Shown piece after piece: positions 56,856 to 62,271 of a stretch of 62,271 nt of DNA. The notes under the pieces are model-generated. The model was not told the origin of the DNA and did no database searches. It worked only from the letters and a program-made list of their open reading frames with translations. Within the stretch, counting starts at the first letter, position 1, and each line of letters opens with the position of its first letter. The stretch comes from an uncultured beta proteobacterium (GTDB lineage: Bacteria; Pseudomonadota; Gammaproteobacteria; Burkholderiales; SG8-39): NCBI GenBank assembly GCA_902826155.1, contig CADEDU010000033.1, positions 1-62,271 on the forward strand, written 5' to 3'. The position numbers and the translations under genes are program-made.

Positions 56856-57332
56856 CTAGCTGGAGACTTCGAACTCGCCGTTGATCTCGACGGCGATGCC
56901 GCGCGGCAACGAAGCCATGCCCACCGCCGTGCGCGCGTGCGAGCCCGCCACCGGACCGAACAGCTCGTAGAACAGGTCGGACGCGCCATCGATGATCTGC
57001 GGCATCTTCACGAAATCGGGCGTGCAGTTGCACATGCCGAACAGGCGCACGACCTGGCGGACGCGATCGAGGTCGCCGATTTCCTGTTTGATCGACGCGA
57101 GCATGGTCAGCGCCACCGCGCGCGCTGTGGCATAGCCCTCTTCATCGGAGACATCGACGCCGAACTTGCCGGTCTGGCGCACGTTTGGAAGCTTGGGCAG
57201 GTCGAGCCCGTGCCCAGAGACGTAGACGATGTTGCCCACGCGCACGCAGCCGCGGCGATTCTTCTTCGGGAACACGAATGGTGCGGGCAGCGTGTAGCCC
57301 ATCTGAGTCAGTTTTGCTTCGATGGCGTGCAC
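56856..57332 (-). CDS. RidA/YjgF-family protein
   Basis: The protein is 158 residues long. It has VYVSGHGLDLPKLPNVRQTG near residues 37-56, a long helix LASIKQEIGDLDRVRQVVRL and the C-terminal SHARTAVGMASLPRGIAVEI. The Arg of SHARTAVG matches the position of the RidA catalytic arginine, more so than the RidA copy at 22831. It may deaminate reactive enamines or act as a housekeeping protein. The gene stands alone. Confidence 0.9.
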   Translation of the reverse strand: MHAIEAKLTQMGYTLPAPFVFPKKNRRGCVRVGNIVYVSGHGLDLPKLPNVRQTGKFGVDVSDEEGYATARAVALTMLASIKQEIGDLDRVRQVVRLFGMCNCTPDFVKMPQIIDGASDLFYELFGPVAGSHARTAVGMASLPRGIAVEINGEFEVSS

Positions 57333-57712
57333 GTCGGATCTCCTCTTTCTGTTGATGTGTCGGCGCGGGCAATTTAACCGATTCGCTCATTGCCTCATGA
57401 ACACGCGCGACTCGCGCAGTTCGCGGCATTCGTAGTCGCGATGTCGCAACGCTCTCGATCGCGGCCGGCCGCCGGTGATCCGGCGTCGCACCGTCCACCC
57501 GCGTCGGCTCGACCGCCGATCGGTCGCGGCTTGCCCGCGGCTTGCCTGGAAGGCGAGACTTGAATTGGGAAAAAATTCCCAATTAAGCGGCAACGACGAC
57601 GACTCCGGCAGCAACGCGGGCCCACTTCAGATCGGCCCTGGAGGCCCCGGAAAAGACGTCGAGCGATCTGACGCCGCATCGTCTGCCTTCAAACAACCCT
57701 GCAGGAGAACAA
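57333..57712 (+). promoter_or_regulatory. gene-free region with AT-rich inverted repeat
   Basis: No gene is seen in these 380 bases. The notable element is AATTGGGAA (57563-57571) and TTCCCAATT (57576-57584), a perfect nine-base inverted repeat around AAAA. It stands out by low GC. It lies 128 bases before the start at 57713 and may be an operator or a hairpin. The sequence GCAGGAGAAC before 57713 is a good ribosome binding site. Confidence 0.4.
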
Positions 57713-58099
57713 ATGAAACGATCCACTTTCGCCGTGCTGAGCTGCCTCTCGGCGATGGCCGCCACGGTTGCCATCGACGCGAGCGCCGCGACGATCCGCG
57801 TGCAGTGCGAGCAGCGCGCGGGCCGCTCGAAGATCTCGGTCGACGGCAAGAATCTGCCTGCGGGCACATACGCCGCCGAAGCCATGTCGGGCAACAACGT
57901 CGCACGCGCGCCGGCGCAGGCCGCCGCGGGTGACGAAGCCGAGTTCGATTTCGACAGCAATCAGAACGACGTCCGCGCCGGCGCGACCGCCATCGCCTCC
58001 AATTTCATCCAGGGCGGACAGGTCACCGGCAAGATCCTGAACAGCCAAGGCGCCACCGTCATTTCCGACACGGTGAGCTGCCGCGTGCGCAATCGGTAG
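57713..58099 (+). CDS. small exported hypothetical protein
   Basis: The protein is 128 residues long. The signal peptide (MKRSTFAVLSCLSAMAATVA) is cleaved near ASAATIRVQ. The mature part of about 100 residues is beta-rich with two cysteines (VQCEQ, VSCRV) that could form a disulphide. It is followed by the DUF6152-like and DUF6644-like genes. I do not recognise the family. Periplasmic or secreted location is inferred. Confidence 0.75.
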   Translation: MKRSTFAVLSCLSAMAATVAIDASAATIRVQCEQRAGRSKISVDGKNLPAGTYAAEAMSGNNVARAPAQAAAGDEAEFDFDSNQNDVRAGATAIASNFIQGGQVTGKILNSQGATVISDTVSCRVRNR

Positions 58100-58274
58100 T
58101 TCGAGCGCGCGGCGACTCGGGCGGCGCGTCATGCGTTCGTCCGAGTCGCAGACGGAGCCTCTGCAACGAACCCGCATCGTACGTCGGGGCGCGCATGCAT
58201 CGAAGCTCCCAGGCGCTTGCCCATTTGCACCGCTCCGGTCGATCATGGCGTATTCATCAATCCGGAGAACCTGC

Positions 58275-58658
58275 ATGGCGAACAAGTTCTTTACCTGGGT
58301 CCTGCGCTGCGTGGCTGGCGCGGCCCTTGGCATCGGCTTGAGCACGACGGTGCTCGCGCATCACGGCTGGGCATGGGCTGAAGACGGCAATGCCGAGCTC
58401 AGCGGCGTAATCGTCGCTGCGAAGCTGGGCAATCCGCATGGCGTGCTGACCGTGAGTGTCGACGGCACAAATTGGCTGGTCGAAGTCGGCCAGCCCTGGC
58501 GCAACGAACGCGCCGGACTCAAGGACGCCATGCTGGTCAAAGGCGTCAAGCTGACCGTGGCGGGCCACAAGAGTAAAGACCCCAGCAAACGCGTGTTCAA
58601 GGCTGAGCGCGTTTTCATCGACGGCAAGAAGTTCGACCTGTATCCCGATCGCGACTGA
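58275..58658 (+). CDS. DUF6152-like exported protein
   Basis: The protein is 127 residues long; ATG 58275 follows CCGGAGAACCTGC, so earlier in-frame starts are rejected. After a signal segment ending at VLAHHG come the hallmark HHGWAW, SGVIVAAKLGNPHGVLTV and PWRNERAGL. This pattern resembles DUF6152, small periplasmic proteins of unknown role. The His-His-Gly-Trp motif might bind metal. It is followed by a DUF6644-like membrane protein, as in other genomes. Confidence 0.82.
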   Translation: MANKFFTWVLRCVAGAALGIGLSTTVLAHHGWAWAEDGNAELSGVIVAAKLGNPHGVLTVSVDGTNWLVEVGQPWRNERAGLKDAMLVKGVKLTVAGHKSKDPSKRVFKAERVFIDGKKFDLYPDRD

Positions 58659-58745
58659 GGATGCGGCGGGCCCAGCTTCGCCGTGAAGGTGCGCGGGCGT
58701 AGGCGCCGCGCGCCGCCGATCGCCAAGTTACGTTCACGCAATACG

Positions 58746-59234
58746 ATGCTCGAATCGATCGCGCAGGTCGTGCAGGCCGGCGCACTGTCGCAGACGCTGC
58801 GCGGTTCGATCTGGCTCTACCCGCTCGTCAACACCACGCACATCGTCGGCATCGCGCTGCTGTTCGGTGCGATCGTGCCGCTCGATCTGCGCCTGCTCGG
58901 GCGCTGGCGCACGGTGCCGCTGGCCGACCTGTCGCGCGTGCTCGTCCCGATGGCGATGATCGGACTGCTGCTGGCGATCGGCTCGGGCGTGCTGCTGTTC
59001 GCGACACGACCCGTCGATTACGTTGCCGAACCGCTGTTCCTCGTCAAGTTCACGATGCTGGTGGTGGCGATCGCGAACGCACTAGCGCTGCGGCGTGCCT
59101 CGTCGTGGCGCTTGCTCAGCGTGGCGCACCCCGCTGCGCAGGCGATTCCCATTCGGTGGCGGATCGCGGCCGCGGTGTCGATCGCGCTATGGCTCGGTGT
59201 GATTGCTATCGGACGATTGATCGCCTACCGGTAG
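58746..59234 (+). CDS. DUF6644-like multispanning membrane protein
   Basis: The protein is 162 residues long from ATG 58746. It has about four to five hydrophobic helices and the conserved start SIWLYPLVNTTHIVGIALLFG, with a His in the membrane (THIVG) and LPLDLRLLG-like DLRLLG. It is probably an inner-membrane protein linked to the DUF6152-like protein upstream. The function is unknown; a metal or redox role is conceivable. Confidence 0.8.
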   Translation: MLESIAQVVQAGALSQTLRGSIWLYPLVNTTHIVGIALLFGAIVPLDLRLLGRWRTVPLADLSRVLVPMAMIGLLLAIGSGVLLFATRPVDYVAEPLFLVKFTMLVVAIANALALRRASSWRLLSVAHPAAQAIPIRWRIAAAVSIALWLGVIAIGRLIAYR

Positions 59235-59254
59235 CCGATCGCACGCCGCCGACA

Positions 59255-59965
59255 CTACACGTGCCGCGCGAGTCCACCATCGACGCGCAGGCTCTGGCCG
59301 GTGATGTAGCTCGCCTCGTCGGACAGCAGGAACGCAACGGCAGCGGCGATCTCGCTGGTTTTGCCGTAGCGCTTCATCGGGATGCGCGCGCGCCGATCGG
59401 CCTTCTCGGGCAGGCTATCGGCGAACCCCGGCAGCACCGCGTTCATGCGAATGCCGAACTGCGCCATCTCGTCGGCGTAGAGCTTGGTGAATGCGCCGAG
59501 CGCGCCGCGCAGCGTGCTCAGCGGAAAGTCGTGCTCGGGCTCCAGCACCGCATAGCTCGAAATGTTCACGAACGCGCCGCGACCCTGCTGCTGCATCACC
59601 GGCGTGACCAACCGTGCCAGCCGCACGACGTTGAGGAACACCATGTCGAAACCGGTGCGCCACTGCTCGTCGGTGAGCATCAGCAATTCGCCCTTGGGCG
59701 GATGGCCGGTGCTGGTGACCACCGCGTCGATCCGGCCGCTCAGCTTCATCGCGGCATCGACCACGCGCTCCAGATCGTCGGGCACCGTCACGCTGCCGCG
59801 CACCGCGACGCCACCCAACTCCTTGGCAAGCTGCACGACGCCTTCACCTGGCGAGAGCAGCGCCACGGCGTAGCCGTCGGCGGCAAGCCGTCGGGCGACC
59901 GCCGCACCCAGGCCGCGTCCGGCGGCGGTGATGATCGCGGTCTTGTTTGATTTGGCAGTACTCAT
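59255..59965 (-). CDS. SDR-fold protein lacking the YxxxK catalytic pair
   Basis: The protein is 236 residues long. The Rossmann start TAIITAAGRGLGAAV is modified from TGxxxGxG and keeps some Gly. The helix that should carry YxxxK reads FPLSTLRGALGAFTK, where Leu149 and Arg153 take the catalytic Tyr and Lys positions. The SS of VNISSYAV remains. The C-terminus (SYITGQSLRVDGGL) is normal. It may be inactive, or use another mechanism. It is convergent with the DUF6644-like gene and 30 bases downstream of the cyclase gene, probably in one operon. Confidence 0.88.
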   Translation of the reverse strand: MSTAKSNKTAIITAAGRGLGAAVARRLAADGYAVALLSPGEGVVQLAKELGGVAVRGSVTVPDDLERVVDAAMKLSGRIDAVVTSTGHPPKGELLMLTDEQWRTGFDMVFLNVVRLARLVTPVMQQQGRGAFVNISSYAVLEPEHDFPLSTLRGALGAFTKLYADEMAQFGIRMNAVLPGFADSLPEKADRRARIPMKRYGKTSEIAAAVAFLLSDEASYITGQSLRVDGGLARHV

Positions 59966-59995
59966 GCGCGTGGTCTCCGCGTGGTCTCAGATAAT

Positions 59996-61111
59996 CTACT
60001 TCTGCCCCGGCACGCCGATCGACACCGGCCGGATCGCCGAGCCCGCGCCACCTTGCGTGCGCAACGGCAGAATCATCGTGCACGACGTCCACACCCGATC
60101 GTTCGCCAGCGCAGCGAGATTGGTGTTCTCGATGTGGTGGATCCCCATCTGCGTGAGCATGTGGTGATGCACCGAGAACGGCAGCCCGGCGAGCGAACCC
60201 GGCGCCGGACCGGCCTTGCCCTGCAGAAAGCCCTCGGCGACCGGATCGACGAAGGGCGTATCCAGCCCGATCGCCACCACGCGCTTGTCGCCGAGATACT
60301 TCGCGCCGTCGTACGACAGGCCCGGTGCCATCGAGTAGTAGATCTTCTCGGTATCGGGATCGCGCCACAGATCGCTCCAGCCGGTACGCACGTACACGAC
60401 GTCGCCCGGGAGGATGCCGCGCTTGGCCAGCCCTTGCGCCTTCAGCATGCCCTCGATGTCTTTCGCGGTAACCAGCTCACCCGCTTTCATCGCCTGCCCT
60501 TTGCCGACGAACGTCTTGGCATCGAGCAGCACGGCGGTGGTGACGATCGGCGGTGCCTTCTCCATGCCCAGCTTGAGCAACGGCGAGGCATCGTTGGGTT
60601 TCACGTCCGACTGCCGCATGCCGCCGTAGTAGACGAGATCGCTGGCCGGATACGGCGCTTTGCCGTCCCACGGCTGCTTCATTGCGGCGAAGTGGCCGAT
60701 CGCGTCGATCTGCGTGCCCTGCTGCGCCGGATCGGCGTTTTCGACATACGCCTCGGTGTTGAAGCCATGCGCAGTACCTGGAATGCCGGCGGTGGGTTTG
60801 TGGTTCAACGTGTCAGGCCCGGCGAACGGCGATTTCGGTGCAGTGTTCGAACGGACGTACGACAGCTCATACGACTTCGCCTTCGCCTGCCACAGATGCC
60901 AGCTGCAGCGGGCGAACGTGCCCGGTCCGATCTGATTGGCCATGCCGCGTTCATCGCCTGCCGGCCACGGCGGATTGGGCGTGAGTTTGCGCGAGTTGGC
61001 GATGAGCTGGTCGGGCTCGGCCGCGTGCATCGGCGCAGCGAACAGGCCGGCGGCGATCAAGGTGCCAAGCACGATACGAGAGCGGGGCGAGATGGTCGAG
61101 GGGTGTTTCAT
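59996..61111 (-). CDS. cyclase-family protein (kynurenine formamidase-like), exported
   Basis: The protein is 371 residues long; ATG 61111 (MKHPSTISPRSR) follows CAAAGGAGTGGAC. A signal peptide ends near PMHAAEP. The core has GTQIDAIGHFAAM, LPGDVVYVRTGW and PFSVHHHMLTQMGIHHIENTNL, which match the cyclase/KynB-like metal-dependent hydrolases. The metal ligands are the His and Asp residues in these motifs. It is placed before the odd SDR gene. Confidence 0.9.
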   Translation of the reverse strand: MKHPSTISPRSRIVLGTLIAAGLFAAPMHAAEPDQLIANSRKLTPNPPWPAGDERGMANQIGPGTFARCSWHLWQAKAKSYELSYVRSNTAPKSPFAGPDTLNHKPTAGIPGTAHGFNTEAYVENADPAQQGTQIDAIGHFAAMKQPWDGKAPYPASDLVYYGGMRQSDVKPNDASPLLKLGMEKAPPIVTTAVLLDAKTFVGKGQAMKAGELVTAKDIEGMLKAQGLAKRGILPGDVVYVRTGWSDLWRDPDTEKIYYSMAPGLSYDGAKYLGDKRVVAIGLDTPFVDPVAEGFLQGKAGPAPGSLAGLPFSVHHHMLTQMGIHHIENTNLAALANDRVWTSCTMILPLRTQGGAGSAIRPVSIGVPGQK

Positions 61112-61221
61112 GTCCACTCCTTTGGTTGTTATTCGGGGCAAACCGCCGGGAGCGATTGTGCGCGAGAACGACTCGACGCGGTGCGCTACGCGAGGCTGCT
61201 CGCGATCACTACGCTCGACGA

Positions 61222-62205
61222 CTACTTCTTCTTCGCCGCCACTTCTTCCAGCCGATCGGTCGCGGGCGGCGGTGTGTGCGACAGCGCGGCGACTTCAGCG
61301 CGCAGCTCCGCCGTCATGTCGATCTTGAGCGAGTCGAGCGAGGCCTGCAGCTGTTCGGCGCTTCGCGCACCGACGATCGGCGCCGTGACTGCGGGGTGCG
61401 AACCGACCCAGGCCACCGCCAGGCTAACCGGGTGCACGCCACGGCGTTTCGCCAGCGCCGCGAACTGCGTCGCGCAATCGAGCACTCCCTCCTCGCCGTA
61501 GCGGGTCGCGTACATCGGGCTCTGGTTGAGCCGGCCCGGTACCGACTTGGCATCGCTTCCGTACTTGCCCGAAAGAATGCCGCCCGCTGCCGGGCTGTAG
61601 GGCACGACGCTCACCTCATTGGCCTGCGCCATCGGCAGGATCTCGATCTCGGCCGTGCGCTTGATGAGGTTGTACATCGGCTGCACGACTTCGATGCGCG
61701 CCCAGCCTTGCGCCTGCTGATGGTCGATCGCCCGCTGCGTCTGCCACGCGGCGTGATTGCTGAGGGCCGGATAGAGCACCTTGCCTGCGCGCACCAGATC
61801 TTCGAGCCCGCGCATCGCCTCCTCGAGCGGCGTGCGCGCGTCGTGGTGATGCAGGTAGTAGACGTCGATGCGGTCGGTGCCCAGGCGCTGCAGGCTGGCT
61901 TCGCACGCGCGCACGATATGCCGGCGCGAACTGCCCTTGGCATTGATGTCGGAACCGGTCGGATTGAAGCCCTTGGTCGCGATCACCAGCTCGTCGCGAT
62001 GACCGCGCATGAGCTCGCCCAATACCTGCTCGGACTTGCCCGCGTTGTACTGGTCCGCGGTGTCGAAGAAATTGATGCCGATCTCGCGTGCGGCCTTGTA
62101 CATCGCGCGCGATTCGGGGACGTCGGCGTCGCCGCCGAAAGCCATCGTGCCCAGGCAAAGTTGCGAGACGCGCACGCCGGTGCGGCCGAGAGGTCGGTAT
62201 TTCAT
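61222..62205 (-). CDS. aldo/keto reductase
   Basis: The protein is 327 residues long. It has the tetrad Asp/Tyr in FDTADQYN, Lys in IATKGF and His in YYLHHHDA. The cofactor end is TAPIVGARSAEQLQ. The start KYRPLGRTGVRVSQLCLGTM is typical of the Tas/YajO-type AKRs that use NADPH. It has no obvious operon partner; the cyclase gene lies about 110 bases downstream. The remaining 62206-62271 shows nothing. Confidence 0.93.
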   Translation of the reverse strand: MKYRPLGRTGVRVSQLCLGTMAFGGDADVPESRAMYKAAREIGINFFDTADQYNAGKSEQVLGELMRGHRDELVIATKGFNPTGSDINAKGSSRRHIVRACEASLQRLGTDRIDVYYLHHHDARTPLEEAMRGLEDLVRAGKVLYPALSNHAAWQTQRAIDHQQAQGWARIEVVQPMYNLIKRTAEIEILPMAQANEVSVVPYSPAAGGILSGKYGSDAKSVPGRLNQSPMYATRYGEEGVLDCATQFAALAKRRGVHPVSLAVAWVGSHPAVTAPIVGARSAEQLQASLDSLKIDMTAELRAEVAALSHTPPPATDRLEEVAAKKK

Positions 62206-62271
62206 GGAGGAGGTGGCGCGTGAAAGAAGGCGCCAACCATACCACCGGCTCCGGCGCGGGTCGTGCCGCGC

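Overview
This is a GC-rich window with tightly packed genes. It looks like part of a betaproteobacterial chromosome, most likely Burkholderiales. The main sign is seven complete Bug/TctC-type periplasmic solute receptors, a family that is expanded in Bordetella, Cupriavidus, Variovorax and relatives. A class I PHA synthase, a MaeB-type malic enzyme and a DUF1800/DUF1501 pair fit that placement. I saw no rRNA, tRNA, CRISPR array, integrase or insertion sequence. The window reads as an accessory catabolic and transport region of a free-living heterotroph.

Layout. 1-8249: a minus-strand operon for a CUT1-type ABC importer (binding protein, two permeases, ATPase) ends in a UbiD-family decarboxylase cut off by the window edge. 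It is divergent from a molybdopterin hydroxylase large subunit. 8427-11854: a small membrane protein, a Bug receptor, a YjbQ protein and a trypsin-like protease. 12049-18088: a second UbiD and a ketopantoate-reductase-like gene, divergent from a second molybdopterin hydroxylase large subunit that is followed by a Bug receptor. 18258-25205: DUF1800 lipoprotein and DUF1501 Tat protein, an FAD monooxygenase, a RidA protein and an ABC exporter. 25349-30283: an operon of an Fe-S/FMN/FAD old-yellow-enzyme-type reductase with a complete tripartite tricarboxylate transporter (tctB, tctA, tctC). 30345-40990: hydrolase, quinone reductase, Spx-like protein, lipoprotein, class II aldolase, Bug receptors, phaC, a dihydroxyphthalate-decarboxylase-like protein, a VOC protein and a group D flavin monooxygenase. 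40999-45559: maeB, an Mrr-like membrane protein, a thioesterase, a carboxymuconolactone-decarboxylase-like protein and a Cys-cluster protein. 45632-49759: a four-gene operon of two alpha/beta hydrolases, a luciferase-like monooxygenase and glutathione-dependent formaldehyde dehydrogenase. 49924-56306: a frameshifted hydroxybutyrate-dehydrogenase-like SDR, an MhpD-like hydratase, two Bug receptors, an SDR, a LysR remnant and an ACMSD-like amidohydrolase. 56856-62205: RidA, three small exported or membrane proteins (one DUF6152-like, one DUF6644-like), an SDR lacking the usual catalytic residues, a cyclase-family protein and an aldo/keto reductase.

How the genes may work together. Most neighbourhoods pair a solute receptor with one or two enzymes typical of carboxylic-acid or aromatic breakdown: decarboxylase, Mo-hydroxylase, hydratase, amidohydrolase, flavin monooxygenase. 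The most striking architecture is the repeated pairing of a UbiD decarboxylase with a divergently transcribed orphan Mo-hydroxylase large subunit, each beside its own uptake genes. Other notable points are a 4-bp duplication that breaks an SDR gene, a LysR protein without its DNA-binding domain, an in-frame Gly/Ser/Ala repeat inside a TIM-barrel enzyme, and several short tandem-repeat arrays between genes. All functions are read from sequence motifs and context. No database search was run.
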